Below are positions 49,242 through 58,566 of a stretch of 64,000 nt of DNA, piece by piece (position 1 is the stretch's first letter; each line of letters starts with the position of its first letter). Position numbers and translations under genes: made by a program. Source of the DNA: Flavivirga jejuensis. Its GTDB lineage: Bacteria > Bacteroidota > Bacteroidia > Flavobacteriales > Flavobacteriaceae. The notes beneath the pieces were generated by a model. That model worked only from the letters and a program-made list of their open reading frames with translations. It searched no databases and was not told the origin of the DNA. The DNA is taken from positions 558,001 through 622,000 of the forward strand of contig NZ_JAUOEL010000001.1 in assembly GCF_030540765.1 (NCBI RefSeq), given 5' to 3'.

Positions 49242-50093
49242 ATGAAAAATATTTACATTATAGGTGTTGGGTTAATAGGTGGAAGTCTTGCTCTCGATAT
49301 TAAAAAAAATAAGCCAGAAGTTGTTATTCATGGTATTAGCAGAAAAGAAACAACGCTTGATGAAGCTTTGTCTCTTAAACTAATTGATAAAAAAGCAACC
49401 CTAGATGATATTAATAAAGCCGATTTAGTTATTATATCTATTCCTGTAGATGCTACAGTAAAGTTGTTGCCAACGGTATTAGATAAAATATCCGATTCAG
49501 GATTGGTTGTAGATGCGGGATCTACTAAAAAGGACATATGCAAGATTGTTGAAGCGCATCCTAAACGTAGAAATTTTTTAGCAATGCATCCTATTGCTGG
49601 AACCGAACATTCGGGACCTAGTGCAGCAATTAGCGGCTTGTTTGAAGGGAAGACAAATATTGTATGCGAAGTTGAAAAAACAGCATTTAAACTTCAAGAA
49701 AAAGCCTTAAAACTTTTTGTAGATATAGGCATGCGAATTCGTTATATGAACCCAGAGGCTCATGATAAACACATAGCGTATATGTCTCATTTATCGCATA
49801 TAAGTTCATTTATGTTAGGTAAAACGGTTATTGAAAAAGAAAAAAATGAGCGTGATATTTTTGATATGGCAGGCAGTGGATTCGCTTCTACAGTCCGTCT
49901 GGCAAAAAGTTCCCCAGAAATGTGGACACCCATTTTTGAACAAAACAAAGAAAATGTTATTGAAACCTTAAAAGAATACATCAATAATCTAAATCAATTT
50001 AAAGATCTTATGGAAAAAGATGATTTTGAGGCAGTTTACAATGAAATGAAAAACACGAATCATATAAAACAAATTTTAAACGGAATAGCCTAA
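49242..50093 (+). CDS. tyrA: Prephenate dehydrogenase
   Basis: 283 residues from ATG 49242; an ATG at 49236 two codons upstream lies in the repeat and is an alternative. Rossmann motif IYIIGVGLIGGSLALDI; VISIPVDATVKLLP; VDAGSTKKDI; AMHPIAGTEHSGPSAA carries the catalytic His region; YMSHLSHISSFMLG. It oxidises prephenate to 4-hydroxyphenylpyruvate with NAD(P). It has no ACT or chorismate mutase domain. Third gene of the attenuator-controlled operon. Confidence 0.94.
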   Translation: MKNIYIIGVGLIGGSLALDIKKNKPEVVIHGISRKETTLDEALSLKLIDKKATLDDINKADLVIISIPVDATVKLLPTVLDKISDSGLVVDAGSTKKDICKIVEAHPKRRNFLAMHPIAGTEHSGPSAAISGLFEGKTNIVCEVEKTAFKLQEKALKLFVDIGMRIRYMNPEAHDKHIAYMSHLSHISSFMLGKTVIEKEKNERDIFDMAGSGFASTVRLAKSSPEMWTPIFEQNKENVIETLKEYINNLNQFKDLMEKDDFEAVYNEMKNTNHIKQILNGIA

Positions 50094-50113
50094 GTAGCTA
50101 AATATTAAACAAA

Positions 50114-51196
50114 ATGGAGAATAAAAAAGAAATGAGAAACTGGTTGGATGCATTAAACTTAGATCATCCTTTGGTTATTGCAGGACCTTGTAGTGCTGAA
50201 ACAGAAGAGCAAGTATTAAAAATTGCACATGAGTTAAAAGATACCGATGTTAGTTATTTTAGAGCAGGTATTTGGAAACCAAGAACAAGACCAGGAATGT
50301 TTGAAGGTGTTGGTGCATTAGGCTTAAAGTGGCTACAAAAAGTAAAAGCAGAAACTGGAATGAAAATCTGTACCGAAGTAGCTAATGCTGCTCATGTAAA
50401 ATTAGCATTAGAGCATGATGTAGATTTATTATGGATTGGTGCACGTTCTACAGTAAGCCCATTTATAATGCAAGAAATTGCAGATGCTTTAGAAGGAACG
50501 GATAAGCCTGTATTGATTAAAAACCCTGTAAATCCTGATTTGTCATTATGGTTAGGAGGTATTGAAAGAATATATAAATCTGGTGTAAAAAATATTGGCG
50601 CTATTCATAGAGGCTTTTCAACATACCAAAAGACCAAATATAGAAATATTCCAGAGTGGCAATTAGCTATCGAATTTCAGAATAGATTCCCTGATATTCC
50701 ATTAATTAATGATCCATCTCATATTACTGGTAATAGAGAGATGATTTTTGATGTGTCTCAAACGGCTTTAGATTTAAATTTTGATGGATTAATGATTGAA
50801 ACACATTATGATCCTGAGAATGCATGGAGTGATGCAGCACAACAAGTAACGCCATCTACATTGGTGCAGATTATGAAAAATTTAAAAATTAGAAAAGAAA
50901 CTAATGCTGAAGCTGAATACAATAGCGAACTTGATAATTTAAGAGCGCAAATTGATGTTGTAGATAATCAAATTATTAATTTGTTAGGACAACGTATGGA
51001 AGCAGCAGATGGTATTGGAGCACTTAAAAAAACAAAAAATGTAGCTGTATTACAATCTAAGCGTTGGAATGAGATTTTAGGGAAAATGGTTTTAGAAGGA
51101 CAAGATCATGGACTTAGTGAAGAGTTTATCTTAAAGATGTTTAAAGCCATTCACCAAGAATCTATCAATCATCAAGAAAAGATTATCAATGGTTAA
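50114..51196 (+). CDS. Bifunctional DAHP synthase / chorismate mutase
   Basis: 360 residues. Residues ~1-265: type I-beta 3-deoxy-7-phosphoheptulonate synthase (PLVIAGPCSAETEEQ, YFRAGIWKPRTRPGMFEGVG, LWIGARSTVSPF, VLIKNPVNPD, IHRGFSTYQKTKYRN, PLINDPSHITGNRE). Residues ~270-360: AroQ-type chorismate mutase (LDNLRAQIDVVDNQIINLLGQRMEAADGIGALKK). It condenses PEP and erythrose-4-P at the pathway entry and converts chorismate to prephenate at the branch. It supplies the mutase missing from pheA and tyrA in the same operon. A terminator follows. Confidence 0.95.
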   Translation: MENKKEMRNWLDALNLDHPLVIAGPCSAETEEQVLKIAHELKDTDVSYFRAGIWKPRTRPGMFEGVGALGLKWLQKVKAETGMKICTEVANAAHVKLALEHDVDLLWIGARSTVSPFIMQEIADALEGTDKPVLIKNPVNPDLSLWLGGIERIYKSGVKNIGAIHRGFSTYQKTKYRNIPEWQLAIEFQNRFPDIPLINDPSHITGNREMIFDVSQTALDLNFDGLMIETHYDPENAWSDAAQQVTPSTLVQIMKNLKIRKETNAEAEYNSELDNLRAQIDVVDNQIINLLGQRMEAADGIGALKKTKNVAVLQSKRWNEILGKMVLEGQDHGLSEEFILKMFKAIHQESINHQEKIING

Positions 51197-51210
51197 TAAT
51201 TAACTGTATA

Positions 51211-51241
51211 AAAAAAGCCTCGCAATTGCGAGGCTTTTTTG
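51211..51241 (+). terminator. Terminator of the Phe/Tyr operon (bidirectional)
   Basis: AAAAAAGCCTCGC-AATT-GCGAGGCTTTTTT, perfect 13-bp stem, T run on both strands; it also serves the convergent gene at 51263. Confidence 0.95.
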
Positions 51242-51262
51242 TTTTAATAAAATAAAGTAGTT

Positions 51263-51712
51263 TTATTTATTTCTTTTAAAAATGTAACGGGTTATAAAAA
51301 TACCTTGTTTGTCATCTTTACCCCCTTTACTTTCAACGGCACTAGTTACAAAAGCTAATTCCCAGCCTTCTTCTATCATCGTATTGATTTTTGAAGTAAT
51401 TATGGCATCATTAGCAGCAATATTTTGGAAACGAATTCCTCCTACATTATAAAAGTTTAATAGTTTTGTTTCATCAAAACCTTTAACTCTAATTTCGCCA
51501 CGTTTAGACTTATTACGTGTGTTGTCTTCTTCTGTTTGAGTAGAAGTGTATTCTTTGTAATCTTTTTCTTCGTTAGCGCTAATAAGTCTAGAACGGCCTA
51601 AACCGTTAGGAACAATAGATTCTACACTAGTAATAACTTTGTACTGTACTTGAGCATTTGCGTCGATAAAAGAAAATAACGCGATAGTAAAAATGATAAG
51701 TAATTTTTTCAT
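51263..51712 (-). CDS. Small exported protein of unknown function
   Basis: 149 residues with a signal peptide (KKLLIIFTIALFSFIDANAQ). The mature part starts VQYKVITSVESIVPNGLGRSRLIS, has a charged middle (DYKEYTSTQTEEDNTRNKSKRGE) and ends KQGIFITRYIFKRNK. The text MIEEGWELAFVTSAVES resembles the DUF4177-like fold in which a protein reads out a query tagged WELV; weak. No lipobox or sorting domain. Periplasmic location inferred. Confidence 0.75.
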   Translation of the reverse strand: MKKLLIIFTIALFSFIDANAQVQYKVITSVESIVPNGLGRSRLISANEEKDYKEYTSTQTEEDNTRNKSKRGEIRVKGFDETKLLNFYNVGGIRFQNIAANDAIITSKINTMIEEGWELAFVTSAVESKGGKDDKQGIFITRYIFKRNK

Positions 51713-52154
51713 GTTAGATTGGTTTTTTTAAATTAAGGTGCTAATGTATGAAAAATATTTAAAAAAACACGATAAAGTGTTTATTTTGAACGACGAAATG
51801 CTTTTTGTGTGACTTAGATGAATTTTCAGTTTAGGTGAAATAGCTTGTGTTTACGCATTCCGAAAAGGATATAATAGCACTCAAAATTTTATATTGAACG
51901 CATCCCGTCATTTTATTTTTAATCAAAAATGAGTTGAAAACTTGTTCATATTAAACACTTTTAGAAAGGCAATGGCATTGCACCGTGAAAAAAAGGAGTG
52001 ATATATAAGACGAATATCAGCCATTTTTTAGGAAATAGAAAAGGCAAGAAGAGTTCATTATTGAAAAAGTAAATGAGGGACTATTCGTTACTAAAAAGTA
52101 AATAGAGAGCAAAATTCAATTTAAAAATTGTTATTTTGTGCTATAATATAATGG
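51713..52154. other. 442-nt intergenic region, divergent promoters
   Basis: AT-rich gap between divergent genes. I see no ORF, RNA gene, strong hairpin or repeat in it. Confidence 0.4.
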
Positions 52155-53108
52155 ATGACAGGACTCGTTTATAAATCTACAGGAAGCTGGTACACGGTAA
52201 AAACCGATTTGGGCCATACTTATGAATGCCGTATTAAAGGGAGATTTCGTATAAAAGGTATTAAAAGCACAAATCCTATTTCGGTTGGTGATGTGGTCGA
52301 TTTTGAACTTGAAACCGATAATAATCAGGAGTCAGGTATCATACATAATATTCATGATAGAACGAATTACATTGTTAGGAAATCGGTCAATTTATCTAAA
52401 CAAACACATATTATTGCTGCTAATTTAGATCAGGTTTTTTTAATGATTACCATTAATAACCCGCCTACATTAACCAGTTTTATAGACCGATTCTTAGTAA
52501 CAGCCCATGCATACTCTATTAAAACAGTGTTACTATTCAACAAAATAGATGCATACGATGAAGAAACCCTTTTAGAAGTTAAATACCTTGCTCACGTTTA
52601 CAGGAAAATAGGATATGAGTGTATAGGTGTTTCTGCAAAAACTGGTAAAAATGTAGATAAAGTAAAGGCTTTAATGCGTAATAAAGTTAGTATGTTTTCG
52701 GGACATTCTGGAGTTGGTAAATCGACACTTGTAAATGCTATTGAGCCAACTTTAAATATCAAGACAAAAGAAATTTCAACACAGCATATGCAAGGGCAAC
52801 ATACGACAACCTTTGCCGAAATGTTCGATTTAAGTTTTGGAGCAAAAATTATTGATACACCAGGTATAAAAGGTTTTGGAGTTGTTGATATGGATAAGGA
52901 GGAAGTCGGGGATTATTTTCCAGAAATATTTAAATTAAAACAAGACTGCAAGTTTAATAATTGCTTACATGTTCAAGAGCCTAAGTGTGCTGTTAAAAAA
53001 GCATTAGATAATGATGAGATAGCATTTTCACGTTATAGAAGTTATTTGCAAATTATTGAAGGTGAAGATGCACATTATAGAACAGATAACTGGGATAATA
53101 AAGAGTAA
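52155..53108 (+). CDS. rsgA: Ribosome small-subunit-dependent GTPase RsgA
   Basis: 317 residues. OB-fold domain at the N-terminus (GLVYKSTGSWYTVKTDLGHTYECRIKGRFRIKG), then a circularly permuted GTPase: G4 LFNKIDAYD, G1 GHSGVGKSTLVN, G3 DTPGIKGFG. The C-terminal zinc site is CKFNNCLHVQEPKC. It checks the 30S decoding centre late in ribosome assembly. ATG 52155 rather than the out-of-frame ATG at 52151. First gene of a plus-strand run of housekeeping genes. Confidence 0.96.
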   Translation: MTGLVYKSTGSWYTVKTDLGHTYECRIKGRFRIKGIKSTNPISVGDVVDFELETDNNQESGIIHNIHDRTNYIVRKSVNLSKQTHIIAANLDQVFLMITINNPPTLTSFIDRFLVTAHAYSIKTVLLFNKIDAYDEETLLEVKYLAHVYRKIGYECIGVSAKTGKNVDKVKALMRNKVSMFSGHSGVGKSTLVNAIEPTLNIKTKEISTQHMQGQHTTTFAEMFDLSFGAKIIDTPGIKGFGVVDMDKEEVGDYFPEIFKLKQDCKFNNCLHVQEPKCAVKKALDNDEIAFSRYRSYLQIIEGEDAHYRTDNWDNKE

Positions 53109-53209
53109 GTGGTTACAGTAACTCATTTACAGTAATAATATGCTGAGAATATAATTTTGCAAGGTTTTAAAGTCTTACTAGACGTTGCTTAATAGTTAAT
53201 AAATAAGAT

Positions 53210-53221
53210 CTCCTTTGGGAG
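53210..53221 (+). repeat. Palindrome before dtd
   Basis: CTCC-TTTG-GGAG, followed by TTTAAAGGA and the dtd ATG at 53231; same hairpin type and position as before metF and tyrA. Confidence 0.45.
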
Positions 53222-53230
53222 TTTAAAGGA

Positions 53231-53683
53231 ATGAAAATAGTTATTCAAAGAGTTTCAAAAGCTAGTGTAACCATTAATGAGGAGAAAGTAGCATCCATTT
53301 CAAAGGGACTTTTAATCTTTTTAGGTATTGTAAATGAAGATACTCAAGAAGATATTAAATGGTTAACTAATAAAATAGTGAATCTTCGTGTTTTTGGTGA
53401 TGAAAATAATGTTATGAATACTTCTTTATTAGATGTTCAGGGTGATGTTATAGTGGTAAGTCAATTTACTTTACATGCTTCTACAAAAAAGGGAAATAGA
53501 CCAAGTTATATTAAAGCAGCAAAACCAGATGTAGCTGTTCCGCTTTATGAAAATTTTGTAAAGCAATTAGAAGTTGATTTAGGGAAAAAAGTACAAACTG
53601 GACAATTTGGAGCCGATATGAAAGTAGCATTGCTTAACGATGGGCCAGTAACTATAACAATCGATTCTAAAAATAAAGAATAA
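53231..53683 (+). CDS. dtd: D-aminoacyl-tRNA deacylase
   Basis: 150 residues, the standard Dtd length. MKIVIQRVSKASVTIN, FLGIVNEDTQEDIKWLTNKIVNLRVF, the SQFTL active-site motif, GNRPSYIKAA, and the Gly-cis-Pro motif in NDGPVTITIDSK. It hydrolyses D-aminoacyl (and Gly-tRNA-Ala) esters to free tRNA. The stop codon overlaps the next start (TAATGG), so translation is coupled. Confidence 0.96.
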   Translation: MKIVIQRVSKASVTINEEKVASISKGLLIFLGIVNEDTQEDIKWLTNKIVNLRVFGDENNVMNTSLLDVQGDVIVVSQFTLHASTKKGNRPSYIKAAKPDVAVPLYENFVKQLEVDLGKKVQTGQFGADMKVALLNDGPVTITIDSKNKE

Positions 53684-54219
53684 TGGCATCTATCTTTGGA
53701 CATGCTGTGGTTGGTTTTACATTGGCAAAAGTGATAGACAAACACCATGCTAAATGGCTAATAATATTTGCTGTATTTTCAACCATACTTCCAGATTTTG
53801 ATGTTATAGGTTTTAAATTGGGAATACCTTATGCACATCCTATGGGACATCGTGGTTTTTCGCATTCCATATTGTTTTCAATAATATGGGGGCTTATTTT
53901 AATGTTTACCATAGGTAGGAAAAACAAGCTCATTTGGTTTTGTGTGATTTTTTTATCAACGCTTTCACATGGTGTTTTAGATGCTATGACATCTGGAGGG
54001 AAGGGTGTTGGTTTTTTTATCCCTTTTAATAATAGTCGTTTTTTCTTTCCGTTTCGAGGTATCCAAGTCTCACCAATTGGTGTAAAAAACTTTTTTTCAG
54101 AATGGGGATTAAAAGTGTTATTTAGCGAGTTTAAATACATTTTTATACCATCTTCTTTTGTGTTAGCCGTAAGATTTTTATCTTGTTGGGCGAAAGATAC
54201 TTTTTATAGTAAAAACTGA
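53683..54219 (+). CDS. Membrane-bound metal-dependent hydrolase (YdjM/DUF457-like)
   Basis: 178 residues. GHAVVGFTLAKVIDKHHAKW, ILPDFDVIGFKLGIPYAHPMGHRGFSHSILFSIIWGL, STLSHGVLDAMTSGGKGVGFF: conserved His and Asp residues between hydrophobic helices match the DUF457/YdjM group of inner-membrane hydrolases. Four or five membrane segments are likely. The biochemical substrate is unknown for most members. It overlaps dtd by one base. Confidence 0.9.
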   Translation: MASIFGHAVVGFTLAKVIDKHHAKWLIIFAVFSTILPDFDVIGFKLGIPYAHPMGHRGFSHSILFSIIWGLILMFTIGRKNKLIWFCVIFLSTLSHGVLDAMTSGGKGVGFFIPFNNSRFFFPFRGIQVSPIGVKNFFSEWGLKVLFSEFKYIFIPSSFVLAVRFLSCWAKDTFYSKN

Positions 54220-54280
54220 TTTTACTCATATAACAATTAGATTTATACAAGTACCTTTAATGTTTAAAACTTTATAATGT

Positions 54281-56194
54281 ATGACTATAAAAAAAATTGT
54301 AAGTCTTCTTACTTTACTCCTAACCTTATCTGTTACTTCACAAGAAAATTTATATAGTAGTTATACGATTCCAACAAATCTTAAAGAAAAAGCTAATGCG
54401 GTTATTCGATCTAATGATGTTCATATTTCATTAAGATCGTCAAGTGAAATGTATGTTACTAAGAAACGAATTATTACAGTCTTAAATAAAGAAGGAGATG
54501 ATGCTGTAGGAGCCTATATACACTACGATAATAATGTTAAAATTAAGAGTTTAGAAGTTTTGGTTTTTGATGATTTTGGCAAAGAAATTAAAAAGATCAA
54601 AAAGAACGATTTTAAAGATGTTAGTGCAGTTGATGGTGGCACATTATATTCAGATTCTAGAGTTAAATATTTAGAATATACTCCTATTGAGTATCCATAC
54701 ACAATTGAATTTACTAGTGAAGCCGTTAATAATAATACAGCATTTATTCAACCCTTCTCACCTGTTAATGGTTATTTTGTAAGTGTAGAAAAAAGTACTT
54801 ATACCATAGATTTTCCAGAAGATCTTACAATTAGAACAAAAGAGAAGAATTTTGAAACTTTAGATTTATTAAAAGAGGAGACTCTCGGAAAAATCACATA
54901 CGAAGTGAAAAATATTGAAGCCGTAAAACCCGAAGCATATAGTCCTGCATCTGTTAATATGGCTCCTAAAGTTTTAATTACTTCAAAACAATTCACATTA
55001 GAGGGCGTACATACACAGGTAGAAAATTGGAATGATTTTGGAAAATGGATGTATCACGATTTGATAAAAGATACGTATGATTTACCTGCAAGTACTATTA
55101 GCATGATTCAAAACTTGGTAAAAGAGGAACCTGATGATGTAGCAAAAGCAAAGAAAATATACCAGTATGTGCAAGATAAAACGCGTTATATAAGTGTACA
55201 AGTAGGTATTGGAGGTTGGAAACCTTTTAAAGCTTCACAGGTAGATGAATTAGGTTACGGAGATTGCAAAGCTTTAACAAACTATACCATGTCACTTTTA
55301 AAAGCAGTAGGAATTGAGTCTAATTATGCAATAGTATATGCTGGTAAATCACAAAGAAGTTTAGAGAAAGACTTTGCCGCTATGCAAGGAAACCATGCTA
55401 TTCTTAATATTCCACAACAAAATAAAGAAGATATCTGGCTAGAGTGTACAAGTCAAAAATTACCTTTCGGTTTTATTGGAGATTTCACAGACGATAGAGA
55501 CGTATTGGTAATAACACCAGAAGGAGGTGAAATTCAACATACAAAAAAATACAACACAGAAGAGAGTACCCAACGAATTAAAGGGAGCTACACCATTTCT
55601 AACGAAGGGGCTATTAATGCTGATGTAAATATAAATTCTAAAGGCATACAATATGACGATAAATATTGGTTAGAAACCGAAACAGAAAGAGATTTAGATA
55701 AACATTATAAAAAACGTTGGAAATATATCAATACCATCACGATTAACAACATGCATATTACAAATGATAAAAATGCTATTGAATTTGTTGAAGATGTTAG
55801 TTTTCAAGCTACTAATTATTCTAAAATATTAGGCGATAGAATGTTACTTGCTTTAAATGTTTTAAATAGAAATACAGAAATACCAGATCGTTACAGAAAT
55901 AGAAAATACCCCCTTAAAATTAGAAGAGGATTTACAGATATTGATGAGGTTGAAATTAAATTGCCATCAGATTATAAAGTGGAATCTAAACCTAATAATA
56001 AGAATATTGAAAACAAATTTGGGAGTTATAAAGCAGAGGTAATCGTAAAAGATGAAAATACACTTATATACAAAAGAGAATTTGTAGTTAATGATGGCGA
56101 ATTTCCTAAAGAAGACTATGATGCCTTTAGAAATTTTTATAAAGAAGTGAATAAACAAGATAATGCAAAAGTGGCATTAATTAAAAAAGAATAA
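54281..56194 (+). CDS. Exported DUF3857 protein with transglutaminase-like domain
   Basis: 637 residues. Signal peptide to ~21 (IVSLLTLLLTLSVTSQ). N-terminal DUF3857 beta domain (~30-230: VYVTKKRIITVLNKEGDDAV). Transglutaminase-like core ~270-400 with catalytic C329 in GYGDCKALTNYTMSLLKAVGIESNYAIVYAG, His in GNHAILNI and Asp nearby. The C-terminal beta domain (DUF3858-like) ends VNKQDNAKVALIKKE. Probably a periplasmic or surface protein; function unknown. One base separates it from its paralogue downstream. Confidence 0.9.
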   Translation: MTIKKIVSLLTLLLTLSVTSQENLYSSYTIPTNLKEKANAVIRSNDVHISLRSSSEMYVTKKRIITVLNKEGDDAVGAYIHYDNNVKIKSLEVLVFDDFGKEIKKIKKNDFKDVSAVDGGTLYSDSRVKYLEYTPIEYPYTIEFTSEAVNNNTAFIQPFSPVNGYFVSVEKSTYTIDFPEDLTIRTKEKNFETLDLLKEETLGKITYEVKNIEAVKPEAYSPASVNMAPKVLITSKQFTLEGVHTQVENWNDFGKWMYHDLIKDTYDLPASTISMIQNLVKEEPDDVAKAKKIYQYVQDKTRYISVQVGIGGWKPFKASQVDELGYGDCKALTNYTMSLLKAVGIESNYAIVYAGKSQRSLEKDFAAMQGNHAILNIPQQNKEDIWLECTSQKLPFGFIGDFTDDRDVLVITPEGGEIQHTKKYNTEESTQRIKGSYTISNEGAINADVNINSKGIQYDDKYWLETETERDLDKHYKKRWKYINTITINNMHITNDKNAIEFVEDVSFQATNYSKILGDRMLLALNVLNRNTEIPDRYRNRKYPLKIRRGFTDIDEVEIKLPSDYKVESKPNNKNIENKFGSYKAEVIVKDENTLIYKREFVVNDGEFPKEDYDAFRNFYKEVNKQDNAKVALIKKE

Positions 56195-56195
56195 A

Positions 56196-58205
56196 ATGTG
56201 GCCTACAATAATTTTATTTAGCTTATGCTTTACTATAACGGTATTTGCTCAAGATTACAAATTTGGAAAAATTTCTAAAGAAGAATTAGAAGAAAAGTTT
56301 AATCCGTTAGATTCATCTGCTAATGCAACATACTTGTATAAGAATAGAAAAACTTTTTATGAATACAGAGAAGGAGTAGGCTTTGAGTTAATAACTGAAA
56401 TACATGAGCGGATAAAAATATATAACAAAGAAGGGTTCAACTATGCTACCAATCGGGTAGGTTTACATAAAAGCGGAAGTGATAATGAGGAGATGAGTAG
56501 CATAAAAGCTTATACCTATAATTTATTAGAAGGAAAGATTAAAGAAACTAAACTGACTAAAGAGGGGATTTTTAAAACAGAAAAATCTAAATATTTTGAT
56601 GAAACAAAGTTTACCATGCCAGACATTAAAGAGGGAAGTGTGGTTGAATTTAAGTATAGGATTTCATCACCTTTTTATTGGAGTGTAGATGATTTTGATT
56701 TTCAGTATGATATTCCTGTAAAAAAATTAGACGCCAGATTTGAAGCACCAGAATATTTTGTTTTTAAGGCTAATACTAAAGGGTTTTTGTCTGTAGTTCC
56801 TATAAAGGAACAAAAAAGAGATCGGATTATTTTTAATAATAAAACAAGAAGTGGCCAAGGCTTATCTGGAACAAGAACGTCATTTAGTTCATCGAATTTA
56901 GAATTCACCAAAAATATTTCATCCTATAATCTTAAAAATATCCCCGCACTAAAAGAAGAGTCCTATGTAAACAGTATAAACAATTATAGATCGTCTGTAA
57001 ACTATGAGTTGTCTTATACAAAGTTTCCAGAATCTACTGTTAAGTATTATTCTACGACTTGGGAAGATGTTGTTAAGACCATTTATAAAAGTCCTGCTTT
57101 TGGAACAGAATTAAATAAAACAGGGTATTATGAAGATGACTTGGATGCCATAATAAGTTCTATATCGGACCCAATGAAACGTATAGCCTTAATTTTTGAT
57201 TTTGTAAAATCTAAGGTGAAGTGGAATGGGTATTATAGTAAGTATACCAGTGAAGGTGTAAAAAAAGCATTTAAAAATCATGTAGGTAATGTTGCAGAAA
57301 TAAATTTAATGTTAACTTCTATGTTAAAATATGCAGGTTTAAATGCCTATCCTGTTTTGGTAAGTACAAGGCAGAATGGTGTTCCATTGTTTCCAACAAG
57401 AGAGGGTTACGATTATGTGGTTAGTTATGTTAAGCTTTTTGACGGATATATGTTGTTAGATGCTACAAATAAATATAGTATACCCAATGTTTTACCTTTT
57501 AGAGCATTAAATTGGCAGGGACGCGTAATTGCAGAAAAAGGAGGATCTACATTAGTAGATTTATATCCCAAGGAAAAATCGAAAAATATGATCTCTATCC
57601 TGGTAGATTTAAATGAAGCTGGTAGTTTAAGTGGCGGTTTTAGAAGTGTTAAAACAAACCATAATGCCTTGTCATACAGAGCGCGTTATAACGACGTTGA
57701 TGAAGACGATTTTATAGAGAAATTAGAGAATAAATATAATGGTTTGGAAATTTCTGATTTTAAGGTGGTTAATGATAAGGACTTGTCAAAACCAGTAATA
57801 GAATCTTATAAATTTGTAAAAGAAAGCCAAGCAGATGTAATTGGCGATAAAATTTACTTTTCTCCAATGTTTTTTTTAAAAACAACAGAGAACCCTTTTA
57901 AATTAGAAAAAAGAGAATTTCCAGTCGATTTTGGATATCCTTCTATCACTAAATATAGAATTTTAATAAATTTGCCTGAAGGATATAAAATAGAGTCAAT
58001 ACCAGAAACAATAGGGTATAGTTTACCTGATAAATTAGGAATGTTCAAGTACAAGATATCTATGACCAATAATACAGTACAACTATTAGTAGAATCACAA
58101 ATTAATCAACCTATCATTTCTTCCTTATATTACGATGCTTTAAAAGAATATTTTAAGCAAATGATAGAAAAAGAAAATGAACAAATAGTATTAACTAAAG
58201 TATAA
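56196..58205 (+). CDS. Exported DUF3857 paralogue with degenerate transglutaminase triad
   Basis: 669 residues. Signal peptide (ILFSLCFTITVFAQ). Same layout as the neighbour: DUF3857 N-terminus (AYTYNLLEGKIKETKLTKEGIF, PDIKEGSVVEFKYRISSPFYW), then a transglutaminase-like core. At the place of the catalytic GDC the sequence is GNVAEINLMLTSMLKYAGLNAYPVLVSTR (V366 in place of Cys), and the usual His segment reads GYDYVVSYVKL, so Cys and His are lost while LLDATNKY keeps the Asp. It is probably a non-catalytic partner of the upstream protein, with which it is co-translated. Confidence 0.9.
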   Translation: MWPTIILFSLCFTITVFAQDYKFGKISKEELEEKFNPLDSSANATYLYKNRKTFYEYREGVGFELITEIHERIKIYNKEGFNYATNRVGLHKSGSDNEEMSSIKAYTYNLLEGKIKETKLTKEGIFKTEKSKYFDETKFTMPDIKEGSVVEFKYRISSPFYWSVDDFDFQYDIPVKKLDARFEAPEYFVFKANTKGFLSVVPIKEQKRDRIIFNNKTRSGQGLSGTRTSFSSSNLEFTKNISSYNLKNIPALKEESYVNSINNYRSSVNYELSYTKFPESTVKYYSTTWEDVVKTIYKSPAFGTELNKTGYYEDDLDAIISSISDPMKRIALIFDFVKSKVKWNGYYSKYTSEGVKKAFKNHVGNVAEINLMLTSMLKYAGLNAYPVLVSTRQNGVPLFPTREGYDYVVSYVKLFDGYMLLDATNKYSIPNVLPFRALNWQGRVIAEKGGSTLVDLYPKEKSKNMISILVDLNEAGSLSGGFRSVKTNHNALSYRARYNDVDEDDFIEKLENKYNGLEISDFKVVNDKDLSKPVIESYKFVKESQADVIGDKIYFSPMFFLKTTENPFKLEKREFPVDFGYPSITKYRILINLPEGYKIESIPETIGYSLPDKLGMFKYKISMTNNTVQLLVESQINQPIISSLYYDALKEYFKQMIEKENEQIVLTKV

Positions 58206-58206
58206 G

Positions 58207-58533
58207 ATGGATATAAAAAATGCACAAATAATAGTTGACGATTGGATAAATGATCATGGTGTGCGCTATTTTAACGAGCTTACTAATATGGCTCAACTTA
58301 CCGAAGAAGTAGGAGAAGTAGCTCGTATTATTGCCAGACGCTATGGTGAACAAAGCGAAAAAGAAAGTGATAAAGGGAAAGACCTTGGAGAAGAATTAGC
58401 AGATGTTTTATTTGTGGTATTATGTTTGGCAAACCAAACGGGTGTTGATTTACAAAAGGCATTTGATAAAAGAATGGATAAGAAAGCAAAACGAGATCAC
58501 GATAGACATCATAATAACGAAAAATTAAAGTAA
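58207..58533 (+). CDS. MazG-like nucleotide pyrophosphohydrolase
   Basis: 108 residues, single MazG-type helical domain. The metal-binding ExxE-12-28-ExxD pattern is visible as EEVGEVARII ... EELADVLFVVLCLANQTG. It hydrolyses (d)NTPs, possibly non-canonical ones, to NMPs. It follows the DUF3857 gene by one nucleotide and is the smallest gene of the run. Confidence 0.9.
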   Translation: MDIKNAQIIVDDWINDHGVRYFNELTNMAQLTEEVGEVARIIARRYGEQSEKESDKGKDLGEELADVLFVVLCLANQTGVDLQKAFDKRMDKKAKRDHDRHHNNEKLK

Positions 58534-58566
58534 ATTTGCTGCTTGTTTAAAAGAGAATTTATAAGC

